A model generated the notes under the pieces. The model saw only the letters and a list, made by a program, of their open reading frames with translations, ran no database searches and was not told the DNA's origin. Shown piece after piece: positions 43,619-53,940 of a DNA stretch of 64,000 bases. The stretch's first letter is position 1. The number at the start of each line of letters is the position of its first letter. The translations under genes and the position numbers were made by a program. Source of the DNA: Hygrocybe punicea (Eukaryota > Basidiomycota > Agaricomycetes > Agaricales > Hygrophoraceae); contig OY744462.1 of NCBI GenBank assembly GCA_963556145.1, positions 3,162,001-3,226,000 on the forward strand, read 5' to 3'.

Positions 43619-44981
43619 TAGTGTTGCCGCGGCCAAGCTAGCTGCGGGCCGGCCAAGTTAGCTTCAGCTAAGGCTAAGCTAATTTCTTAATTTTCCTTAG
43701 TCAGAGCCGCTAGTCATGCATAGCCGGCTATGGTCAGCTATAGCCAACCATAGCTGGGATATATAGAGTATACTACTACTAGTACTAGAGTACAATTTAT
43801 AATATACTATTATTGCTTTACTATTACTAAGTAAATACTAGTAATATTTTTGAAGGGATCGAGGGGGGATTTTGAGCCCCTTATATAGGGATTCAAAGGG
43901 CGCACGGACCATGTGACTTTTTTGGTCACTTGGTCACACTTCAACAAACGCGGTAACGCGTCTCTGAACGCGTCATGACTGACCAACAACACCAACAACA
44001 CCAACGAGGAGGACGAGGAGGAGGACGATAACGACGGGCGGTGAGACCCTCCGCGGACGACACGAGGACGAGGACGAGGATGGTGGATGAGGACGGCCAC
44101 CACCACCACCACCGCCATGGCAACGATGAGGACAAGGACGAGGACAACGAAGACGAGGACGACGAGGCCAGGGACAAGGACAACAAGGACGGGGACGAGG
44201 ACAACGGGGACAACAGGGACAAGGACAACGAGGACGAGAACGAGGATGGGGACGACAAGGACAAGGACAAGGATGACAAGGACGACGACGATGACGGCGA
44301 TGAGGACGAGGACGACAAGGACGACGAGGATGGCGAGGATGACGGCGAGGATGAGGACAACGGCGAAGACAAGGACGACAGTGAGGACGAGGACGACGGG
44401 ACGAGGATAGTCAAGGCCGTGGCCACCACCATCCTGTTCCCCCCCCCTCCCACTGTCCCCGCCCCCTCTCCCCCTCTCCCCCTCTCCCCCTCTCCCCCTC
44501 TCCCCCTCTCCCCCTCTCCCCCTCTCCCCCTCTCCCCCTCCCCCTTCCCCCTCCCTCTCTGCCTCCCCCCTCCCTCTCCTCCTCCCCCCCTCTCCCCTCC
44601 CCCCTTCTCCCACTCTCCTCCTCCACTCTCCCCTCCCTCCCCCTTCTCCCACTCTCCTCCCGCTCCCACCTCTCTCCCCCCTTTGACAGTAATTAGATTA
44701 ATTAATTTAATTAATTAAATTAATTGAATTTTGTCTTATTACATATTAATATGTATGCATCTAAGTAAATGGCAAAAACAAAATACCTGAGTACTTGGGC
44801 ACACTTACCTGTGGAAAGGTGTAATTAGCTGCAGCTTAGCTGCCAGCTACAGCTAAGGTTTTGAGGTAGCTGTAGCTGGTAGCTGGTCATTAGCCTTTAG
44901 CTTAGCTGGACCCCAGCTAAGCTAAATTCAGCTAAGCTAACAGCTACTAGCTGATCGTTAGCCTTAGCTGAGGCAACACTA
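43619..44981 (-). mobile_element. hAT-type non-autonomous element, copy 3
   Basis: 1,363 bp, TAGTGTTGCC/GGCAACACTA ends, perfect 8 bp duplication ataaagtg (43,611-43,618 and 44,982-44,989). It is the inverse of copy 2 and nearly identical to it, including the CCCCCT and GACGAGGAC arrays. It interrupts the peptidase frame of Helitron D. Confidence 0.95.
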
Positions 44982-45368
44982 ATAAAGTGGGTTGATACCT
45001 TGTCACAGAAAACCAATGGAAGATATCCCGATTGCAACAGCAGAATGAAACAACTTGTATTTCATAATGAAGCACCACATATTCTTATTCTAGAGTATCC
45101 ATTTAAAAACATTGAAACCAGTCGTAGACTAGAGTTTGTTTCAGAGACTGACACAAAGACATTAGAACTTAGAGGCATTGTATATCATGGTCAATATCAT
45201 TTCACATCATGTATCATTACTGCACAGAAACAAGTATGGTATCATGATGGAATGATTACAGGCAACTCTTGTTCCAGAGACACTGTCCTTACACAACTTT
45301 CAGACCATGATATCAGACACTGTAAAAATAGAAACCTTGTACTAGCTATTTATGCTCAGACTCTTTGA

Positions 45369-45814
45369 GCATCCTCCTTGAGGTCAAGCATGGCTGTCTT
45401 CATGTGGTAATCTGTTGTGTAGCATTCAAGGTCATGGAGTAGTTGGGTTGAGCAAATGTGAGTTAATTGTCACCACACTGTTTGGGGGGCAGTTGTGTTT
45501 GGCAGTTGACCTGTTGCTTCCTGAGCAATTGCTTCATGGCTGAGAATGTTGCATGATGGTGCAACACAGGGGAGATGGCAAGTAGAGAGGAGGTTGATGA
45601 AGACTCAAGACACTCTATGTAGTTTTTTTGTACATGTTGCAGAGGTGGGAGGTGGGCTTTATAGAATAATATGCAATATGCAATATGTAACACATGCTAT
45701 GTATCTTATGCCATATGTAACATGCTTTATCTTATTGCTTAAATCAGCAAAGAAGTGGGGAGGGGGAAAAAAGAACTTGTTCATGCCATGCACAGCACTA
45801 GCTTACTAAACAAG
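45369..45814 (+). other. Helitron D 3' terminal region
   Basis: Untranslated end of Helitron D. It matches 4,056-4,515, 10,496-10,850 and 36,070-36,249. It holds AAAAAAGAACTTGTTCATGC and terminates CTTACTAAACAAG with T following. No strong terminal hairpin is visible next to the end, unlike canonical Helitrons. Confidence 0.8.
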
Positions 45815-46265
45815 TCAGTTCAGGTTCAGGCCAGGCTGAACCTGAACTGAACCTGTGAAAATACAAGTATACTAGTTAATCAATTTTCTCAATCCAAATT
45901 TTTCATTTATTTCCTACCACTCTACATTGTTGTTGTGCTAATGGTTTGACTCTTTTATTACATGTATTGTGTCTCGGCAAATACATGGATTTGGCGGATC
46001 AGTGCGGATCATGGATATGGATCACCTTGGATATGGGTACAGATACCATTTTGGTATCCGCCGGTACCTGTGTATCCGTATCCGGTGATCTGTGGTCCCT
46101 ATTTGGGCAGTGTCACAGTATGCGTCACACATCAACATCACCAACTAGCATTGACCATGACCATACCGTCACCCGTACCGACGGTTTGGTGGGTGTGATG
46201 GGTTCGTTACACAACCACCACCACACCCTCAATGGCAACACAAGGGTGAGCGCATGCATGGCGAC
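45815..46265. repeat. GGATATGG-type dispersed repeat, copy 2 left part
   Basis: After a short AGGTTCAGGCCAGGCTGAACCT palindrome at about 45,827-45,848, the stretch 45,980-46,100 is again built of GGATATGG, GATCACC and GGTATCC words. It continues after the hAT-type element at 47,650. Confidence 0.5.
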
Positions 46266-47649
46266 TAGTGTTGCCGAAGTTCGGTTCGGTCCGGTTTTTC
46301 GACTTTTTTGGAAAACCGGAACCGAAACCGTTGGTTCGGTTCAGCCAAATGCCGAACCAGAACCGGAACCGCGTCGAACGGTTTCAACGCGTTCGGTCTG
46401 CATTCGAACGCGGTTTGAACCGTGAACCAACCTCCAAATCTCCTCGTGAAGACCAGGTGCACATCAATTGATGTGGTGCTGGGTTTCACGAGGGAAGCAG
46501 GAGGTGGGATGGGAGGTGGGGTGGTTGTAGCTTCAGGCTGGGGCATCTTTGGGCCCAGTACGGTGCATTGGCGGGCGGATGGAGGTGGGATGGTCGAAGG
46601 TGTGGACCGTGCCTGTCTGCGGTGGTGGGGAAAATTCAACAGCAAACGAAAAAAGACTTACCTGGTGACCGGGGGTGGGTGCACCACTCTCCCAGCCAGT
46701 TCTCTCGCTTTCCGCGTTTTTGTTGTGTGTGGTTGTTGCCATTGTTGGCCCTTTCCGCATCCTTCTTCATTGTTGCCATGCCGAATTCCTCGCAAACGAC
46801 GTCTGCGCATCTGTTGACACGTCAGCCTGGGTTTGTGAGGTGTGTGGTTAGCAAGTTGTCGATGGGTTAAAGCTAGCGTACGTACCTAGGCTAGTAGGTG
46901 GGCGCACCACCCTCCCAGCCTTCAACTTCCCTGTCATTGTCGTTGTCGTTGTTGTCGTGTTGGTGTTGGTGTTGTAGGCGGCAGTGGTGGCGATCATCCG
47001 CGTTTGAGGCGGCAGGTTGCTGCTGCCGCCGGTGTTGCTCTGCTGCTGCTGCCGGTGTTGCTGTTGCTGCTGCTGCTGCTGCTGTTGTGGTTGCTGTCAC
47101 TGGGGATCATTTGGCCGTCATTGTCGTCGTCGGTGTCATTGTCGTCGGGGTGGTGGCATTGGTGGTGTTGCCACTGCCATTGCTGCTGCTGCCATCGATT
47201 CACTCCGACTCGCGTTGGAACGTGAGATAGGTTGTTGGGTGAAGTCGACCATGGGCACCTTATTTATGTGGTCAAAGTGGGCCCCGTGGGGCTGTTCTAT
47301 GTAAAAAAATGTCAGTAAAATATGAAATAAAGATATTACTCACCGTGGTTGTTGAGTAACGTTAGTGTTGAGTCGAACTTGAAGTTGCACGCAAGTATGT
47401 TTAAGGTCACATGACCTAAGTTCATGTGACTGCATAGAAAAAAATGTGAAAAATTAAGTATCTAAATGAGTATCTACGTAGGTAACTATACATTATGGTT
47501 CACGGTTTGAACCGCATGTCAGTGCCAGAACCGCAAACCTAACCAGCAGTTCAGTTCAGCCAAATGGCTGAACCAGAACCGAACTTCCGGTTCAGTTCAC
47601 GGTTCAAACCGGGTTCCGATCGGTTCCGAACCGAACTTCGGCATCACTA
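46266..47649. mobile_element. hAT-type non-autonomous element, copy 4 (second family)
   Basis: Ends TAGTGTTGCCGAAGTTCGGT and, inverted, TAGTGATGCCGAAGTTCGGT. Perfect 8 bp duplication atggcgac (46,258-46,265 and 47,650-47,657). Subterminal DNA is made of GGTTCGGTTC/GAACCGAACC words on both sides, so this is a different family from copies 1-3. The interior has a CTGCTG array (47,030-47,090), a CAATTG-centred palindrome and two GGGTGNGTGCACCACC-like segments. No transposase. Confidence 0.93.
46442..46493. repeat. Interrupted palindrome, CAATTG-centred (site 2)
   Basis: CCTCGTGAA ... CACATCAATTGATGTG ... TTCACGAGG. It lies inside hAT-type copy 4. Confidence 0.85.
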
Positions 47650-47993
47650 ATGGCGACCAGATGACAACAAAAGAAGGAGCAGGAAAATGGCCAGGGGGTG
47701 GTGCTCCCACCTCCTGGCTTACAGGTAAGTCTCCATTTATCATCAAGTAAGGAACTCTAGCTAACTACGCTATGACAACAACAACAACAACATGGGGCAA
47801 CAGCATGCAATGACACATCCCCCTTTTGTCCACTTCACGGACACGCAACAACAACAACATCAACGTGTCCCCCTTTGTCCACCTCGCAGACACACAACAG
47901 TGATGATGACGATGCATCCCCCTCTTGTCTACCTCACAGACGTGCAACAACACATTCAACGGAATATGCCCCCCTTGTTCCCCATCTCAATCA

Positions 47994-48045
47994 CCTCGTG
48001 GACATGCATGTCGCATCAATTGATGCCGGCACTGCATCCGCGAGG
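47994..48045. repeat. Interrupted palindrome, CAATTG-centred (site 3)
   Basis: CCTCG(TGGA) ... GCATCAATTGATGC ... (TCCG)CGAGG. Confidence 0.8.
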
Positions 48046-48377
48046 TTGCAGAGTGGAATGGGCACTGTGGTGGATGGCGGGATGCGATGGTACACCACAG
48101 GTAGGGTGTACCGTTGTGACCCACGGATGTTTGGGTGCAGGTGCGGGTGAACACCAGGTACGGTGTTCATGGGTACAGGTGTGGTGTCAGCTGACCTACC
48201 CATGGTCAACCCTATCACCAACAACATCGACCACAACTACAACCACACTGCTGACAGACCAGGAGAGAAGGAAAAGGGCCGGGACTGTGAGGTACCTGGC
48301 ACCAAGACGGATGACAGGAGCGTGGGTGTAGCCCACACTCCCATTTGCACAGCTCACGGCTCATCCATGAACATGAC

Positions 48378-48434
48378 CACCTCGCAAACACACATGTCCA
48401 TGACAATTGATGCGTGCATGGCATTTGCAAGGTG
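48378..48434. repeat. Interrupted palindrome, CAATTG-centred (site 4)
   Basis: CACCTCGCAAA ... CAATTG ... TTTGCAAGGTG, with an internal CCATG/CATGG pair. Confidence 0.75.
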
Positions 48435-50035
48435 TCTGGCATGGAAACCATGGGCACCTGCCATCAATGGGTGCAGTTTGGTACCCATCACCGGGATAGG
48501 GCTGGTTACCATGTCTGTATCCGTGATGAAATCCATATCCATATCCATATCCATGGCTCGGGTATGGATATTGACAGATATGGATATGGATAGCCTCAGA
48601 TGTATCCATGGAGTATCCGTGCAATAGCCTAACTGTGTCCATGTCCACTGTGAATGAATCAATAGAATCTTGTGTCAGATGTGTCTGAAGCACAGTAAGC
48701 ATGAAATATCCTGGACAACTGTTCAGATGGTCATTGCAAATGTTTTGCAGTATTTTAACAGGAAGGAAAGACCTTGCAATCAGGATAACTGAATCAGACA
48801 ACATGGCATCCTAGACTGAATTTCAACTTTACATTTTAAATTATACAGATATTCCTGGTACAGAGTAACAGTATAAACTCTAACTAATCTAGATTCTGTT
48901 ATTACTGTGTTTTTCACGTGACCTTGTGGTCAGGCCACAGCCACTTCAATTCAGAGCCCTAGAATGCAACTACCATATCTCAGCCAGTCCCTAACCGATC
49001 GACTAGCGCTTTCAAATCTCGCATTCCGTACTCAATATCTTGGTGCAACCAACTTTTTGGGTTCCAATATTCCCTCCTTGAAAATCAAATTTTTTTGCCT
49101 GCACCCGATCGCGCAACAGCACTGCCAGCTCCAAGACAGCTCTCAGCAACTGTTAAACGGTATATTTACACTCTATGCAACTTTCTTTTGATGTTGACAA
49201 CATCTAAGTCCAGTTGTAGTGGTTCATTGTTCTGATTTCTCAATTTCTATCCCAAGTGGACACTTTTCAAAGGAGAATGTTGGAGGCATGGCCCGTAGCA
49301 CAACAAGATGGCAAGACTACATAATATTGATTAGCTGCATGTAGGCGTCTTTTCCACCCTCCTGTTGACCCCGCAAAGTGCTTCTCCACAGTGAATCTAC
49401 AATAGTGAGATCCGCCGGTTTTGGCCAAGGTATGGCAGGAAGTAGACACTCACCGAAGTCACTGGTGTTTCAGACTGAGCACATGGATACCACATTCGAA
49501 ACAACATTGTTCGTGGGGCCAACTTCACCACAGATAAGCCGGGCCTCACCTGCAGTTGCCAAACTGATATTTTAGAGCGATTGGGGGCAGGAAAATGATT
49601 GAGATATCAAATGCAGAGGACAATGTTTCTAAACTACGTAGTTTAATTCTATACATACCACAACGTCAGGAATTTTTTGCCAAGGGATTATAAACTTTGG
49701 TACTTACCGCTTTTCATGCAAAGTATCACCACCACAACGCTTATTGCTCATTCGCCTGTAAACGACCTAACAAGAACACGGTATGTCGTCAAGCTTTCAC
49801 AAATAAGAATGATTTAAGCTAGGTTACACTTACTGATCCACAAAAGGGCCACAGCAGCAACCAATGCGCCTATAACACCCTTGAAAATTTCATCACTCCC
49901 ACATTCAAGGTTGGCAGCAGCAGCAGCAGCAGTGGGAGCAGCAGGAGCAGTGCTGATGGATGTGCACAGATTCGATATCGTTTATATTGCAGTGAGTAAG
50001 GGCAGCATTGGTAGGAATGATGAAGTTGTGTGTAT

Positions 50036-50110
50036 GACAAACGCATACAAATGAAACATGTACAAATGAAACACGTGCAAATGAAGCACGTACAAATGAA
50101 AGATATACAA
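50036..50110. repeat. 15 bp tandem repeat in M2
   Basis: ACAAATGAAACATGT-like units recur about five times (ACAAATGAAACACGT, GCAAATGAAGCACGT and so on). Confidence 0.85.
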
Positions 50111-50877
50111 ACAGATGCATATGAGCGAAAGCATCTAACAGAATCATAACCTTCAAGAATAGGCATACAGGCGAAGCTAAAAACCTTCGGTATTATGTTT
50201 TTAAACAGGCGTGATGTGAAGGACTCACCATTTATTACCAGATGGCATATACCATTGTGGGATATCCTCTCCATTGATGGGTTTGCTCTTCTCATCAGTA
50301 ATAATAATGAGTCGAGCATGGATGACTCCTCAAACTACAGGCAAAGAGTTGCATGACCGCTTGTCTACACAGCACTCTAGCACATCTGCAATGAAGGGAA
50401 CAATATCAGTAGGTCATGTAGGTCTTCAGATATACCAGATTCTGGTATGCAGCAATACCTTCTGGCTTGAGCAGTGAGGCATTTCCAATCAATATCATGG
50501 TTGACGTTGTTCCTGGAGTATGTTATCTATAACACACAATAGAGGCAGTGTGGAAACTTCGACGACCATCAGAGGAGTGCCATGGTTGATGTTGTTCCAG
50601 GAAGTTGAATAGCTATACCGGTATAAGTTATCAATGAAGTTTGGCGGAGTGGAAAAGTTGAAAAGCAATTACTAAAAGTGTATGTTCATTTGCAAGAGCA
50701 AAGCAAGAGAACATTTATTCAAGCAAGCTGTCTAAAAGGGCGTGTTGAAGTACCGAAAATGAAAAGGCCCATGGCGTGCATGTGTTGAACAAGACCAATG
50801 AGGATGAAATGGAAAAGAAAAGTCCGAGGCTCTGAGCAGAATAATTGTCTAGGGAGTGTACTAACTGTAGCCATCAC

Positions 50878-52662
50878 TCAAACACCAGTCACTGCAACCA
50901 CGCCGCTGGCGACTTCTATGTTGAATTTACCTGCAGCAATCAACTGACAATCCTCTTCAGCATAGCTGATGAGGAGTTCCAGCGTTCCAGGAACAACTGC
51001 AAATTTGATAACGCCGATCCGATTGGTAGTGAGCTGTTTGAGATGAACATAACCTAACGTCTGAAGCTTCTGAATCATGACACTGAGATTGCTCCCTGAG
51101 CAATCAGGGTGCAAGTCGCAATATTCAATCCAATCTGAAAGTCCAGGATATTTGATCGGCTGCGATGCTGCAGCAGGGGCTGGTGTAGAAGTTCCACTTG
51201 GCATGCCAAGACCAGTTGGTGTGGGTGTTGGCAGTTGGCCAACTCCCAGGAATCCCGGAAACATCTGAGGAAAGCCCATGCTAGCCTAGTACATGGCTGG
51301 CGACATGGAAGGAGGCGGATAGTAGCTGTATGGGAATCCAACTGGCTCATTTGGATTTCCAGAGGGTTTAGTGGTAGGGAGTCCTCACGCAGTATTTCCA
51401 AGTACGTTCACTTCAGTCGGCTTCTCACAGATTGGGTATGCCTCTGGATCCTTGATCTGGGTAAGGGTTAGTATGTTAGAACAGCCTGCAGCAAGAGTAC
51501 ATACATGAAGTGTCACCCAATGGTTTATGTTGTTCTCAGTGATAGGGTGGCATTGACCAGTGATCGGGCTTTTGAAGCATAATGCAGGCTTGGTTGGCAG
51601 ACTGTGTATATCACATTGCCAGTGCTCGGTGAGAGTGAGGTGGACAGCCTTACATTTTTCATGGAAGGTATCGTTCGCCTTCACCTGTTCCGTGGGAGCT
51701 ACTTTAGCTTTATTTGATCCACTGGTCTGCAGAAAATATGTCAGACTACATTGGAAAGCAAAAAAAGACCCATACCTTGGCATCAGAAGGGCCAAATGGA
51801 GAGTCACCTTTGTGAAATAATTGCAGTGTGAATTGCTTCGGCTTCTGGACCGATCACTGACCATCTGCTCGCCTTGGGGGGACACATTTGCTAACTTCTG
51901 ACACAAGTCATAGAGTGTTATAGACGAAGACAATGTGAGGTGATCGCGAATCTGCTTTTCACGGATGAGAGCTTCCACGTTGAATGTAAAGTCTGTTGAA
52001 AAAGGTCAAACAGTGTCACATGTAACAGTAAAAACATACCATCTTCATCTGAAGATTCGGCACTGCTAGGATCGTTGACAGTCTGCAAGGCACTTTTGGT
52101 CTTCTTCGTAGCTGATTTTGTTTGGGTTGCCTTTGGGGCAGGTTTCTTTGCAGTGACTCTCTTTTCTTCACCTTCAGACTTGTCAATCTCTTCATAGAAG
52201 TCTTCCTCGCCCTCGTCATTGTCAGCTAAGTTAGCTAACTCGGCTTGGGAGTCCTCGACTACTGTGGTCTGGCCAAATTCAGAATCATCATTATCCTGGC
52301 TTTCTTCAAAGCTGATTTCCTGTAAAAGTGTCCTAATCACTCGGCTGGTAGGTCGAATAGCCCTTGCAGGTAAGGGACCTCATCCTCAGACGTGTTCGTA
52401 GCTGACACCAGTTCCAAAAGTGCCTTGGCCCTGCTGGACCTCGTAGTTACTGCAGATGTACCACCAGTTGTGGGAATAGGTGCAACAGATTCTGTGGGTG
52501 CTGTGACTGCTGTCGGCTTCTTGCTGCCCTCTGCTCCTGAAATTCTGGTGGTATCAATGTGGTGGTAAAAAAAGAACTGGACAAACCGTCTTTTTTGGAA
52601 TTAGTCTGGCGTTTGGCCCTTGCAGCCTGTTGTCGTGCTTTCTCAGCTGCTCTTGCCATCAT
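50878..52662 (-). pseudogene. M2 accessory protein gene, broken
   Basis: Same architecture as the M1 accessory protein. Basic N-terminus MMARAAEKARQQAARAKRQ (start about 52,662), an acidic exon 52,047-52,320 (SEFGQTTVVEDSQAELAN), then DLCQKLANVSPQGEQMV. The Cys/His region is LTEHWQCDIHSLPTKPALCF and ENNINHWVTLHV. A Pro/Met-rich linker leads to the SAM-like C-terminus PGLSDWIEYCDLHPDCSG, VMIQKLQTLGYVHLKQL and LELLISYAEEDCQLI. GT-AG introns are visible near 52,037-51,990, 51,810-51,728 and 51,507-51,460. Two stops, after NVLGNTA (about 51,388) and MSPAMY (about 51,285), and at least one frameshift near 52,540 indicate inactivation. Confidence 0.65.
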
Positions 52663-52741
52663 TTGTGATGGCTGGGGAAAAAATGAGAGCTTGCCAAACT
52701 CCGACCAAACATTGCGACAGTCTTGTTTGTTCAATACGATA

Positions 52742-53940
52742 ATGATGGCTCCAGGCAAAGTAATCCCTGAAACCATTCAGTGGATTGTTGTACAGCTATC
52801 TACGCACCTGTCAATTGATGAGATCTGTATGTATGTGGACATCAGCAAGCGGTCAGTTGAAAAAATCATGGTGCACTTCCGGCAAACCGGGACAATCCCC
52901 AATGCTGCCTCAAGAGCCCCACATAATCCCAAACGGACACTCTGTGACCAGGATGTTGAGGTTTGTTGGTTATTCTTGTTGTATATATCTCAACTAATTG
53001 TTGACTGCAGTATTTGCTGGCCACAATGACAGACAAGCCTGATCTCTATTGGATGAGATTCGCTTGGACATGGAGGCAAAGGGATTGTCAGTGTCACTAA
53101 CTACAATCTGGAGGACTTTACGGAGGGGAGGTTTCACAATGAAGAAGGTGCATACCTGCCATCAACTGGGTATATGTCCCAACACTTGCCTTTCAGTTGA
53201 CACGTGAGGTGATCGAACGAAGCGCAGAACTCAGAGCTGACTTTGGTGCACTCATTGGTACCTATGATGCTAATCAGCTCATTTTTGTTGACGAGAGTGC
53301 GGTCGACTGCCAAACAACATACTGAGGGAGAGCTTGGGCCCTCCGTGGCAAACCCGCGACTCGTAAATTGTTCTTCTGCCATGGGCAACGGTGAGTCTGT
53401 TCATCACAATGAACAGTCACAGCAGTTATTGATCACTCCATATGATTGAAGCTACTCTGTGTTGCCGGCGCTGTCTCTCAATGAAGGCATCATCCATTGT
53501 GACATAGTTGAAGGCTCATTTGATTCTCTACTATTCCATAGCTTTATATCTCACTTGTTCGATCAAATGGCCCCCTTTCCAGAACCCAATTCTGTCATTG
53601 TTATGGAAAACTGCTGAATTCACAAGGACCCTGAGACACTTGATCTCATCACATCACGGTATGTATGCTCTGCCAATATAGCTGGACTCTCGAAGCTCAT
53701 CTGCTGTTTGCTTTAGTGGCATGTGATATGAATTTTTGCCGCCGTACTCACCTGATTACAACCCAATCAAGCTTACCTTTTCAGCCATGAAGTACCACCT
53801 CCATAGAAATGGTGATTATGCCCGCCTTGCGATGACAGAGCTACCATCAATGGAAGTTATGTGTGTTTTGCTTGAAGCGCTCTACAAGAGCACCCCTGGT
53901 GATGTCTTTGGGTGGTTTAGGCATTGTGGGTACATCTAAG
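52742..53940 (+). pseudogene. M2 DDE transposase, inactivated
   Basis: Five exons: 52,742-52,960, 53,011-53,147, 53,197-53,392, 53,454-53,658 and 53,717-53,940, joined by GT-AG introns. HTH-like LSIDEICMYVDISKRSVEKI; RTLRRGGFTMKK; first catalytic D in LIFVDESAVD; second site reads VIVMENC where the family has MDNC; third site reads DYNPIKLTFSAMK where the family has PIE. So two of three catalytic acids are altered. In-frame stops occur after TTY (53,322) and after MENC (53,615), both explicable as transitions (TGG to TGA, CGA to TGA). A frameshift lies near 53,060. The C-terminus GWFRHCGYI matches the family. It cannot be an active enzyme. Confidence 0.85.

Larger units (their letters stand above)
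40205..45368 (+). pseudogene. USP-like cysteine peptidase domain of Helitron D
   Basis: Coding pieces are 40,205-40,690, 43,489-43,618 and 44,990-45,368. The first carries AAVIATSFVPARGS, SPAGLIWDRNDYSCAYDSLL with the candidate Cys, and SMNDHLSTLSHGF. The second has QHECSQCDFAE and DDRLGYVLHADDTI. The third has LILEYPFKNIETS, GQYHFTSCIIT with the candidate His, and VWYHDGMITG. The layout Cys...zinc-ribbon-like CxxC...HFTS...WYHDG resembles ubiquitin-specific peptidases. One TAG replaces Trp after IIFHL. With the insertions ignored, the pieces keep one frame across the mariner site. This is the most complete view of the domain in the window. Function in transposition is unknown. Confidence 0.75.
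40205..45814 (+). mobile_element. Helitron D: peptidase end with two insertions
   Basis: This is the C-terminal part of a Helitron protein plus the full 3' region, ending CTTACTAAACAAG before T at 45,814. It is interrupted by a Tc1/mariner element (40,691-43,486) and by a hAT-type element (43,619-44,981). Both are bounded by clear duplications. Rep and helicase are absent; the upstream border is the repeat R hairpin. Confidence 0.85.
47650..48640. repeat. GGATATGG-type dispersed repeat, copy 2 right part
   Basis: It begins with the GACAACA and GGAAAATGGCCAGG words also seen at 3,905-3,960. CAACAACAAC runs lie at 47,775-47,855. It ends with CCATATCCATATCC arrays at 48,535-48,600. The open frames here are composed of these simple words and are not called as genes. 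Confidence 0.5.

Noticed and set aside
46898..47304. Cys/Leu/Ala-rich open frames over the CTGCTG array in hAT-type copy 4
   Set aside because: Trinucleotide repeat translated in several frames.
47765..48662. Several 80-180 codon frames in the GGATATGG-type repeat region
   Set aside because: They consist of simple words (CAACAACAAC, CATATC) and overlap each other on both strands.
49267..50840. A third gene inside element M2
   Set aside because: Short frames with a few splice-like words but no consistent exon chain or recognisable motif; left unannotated.
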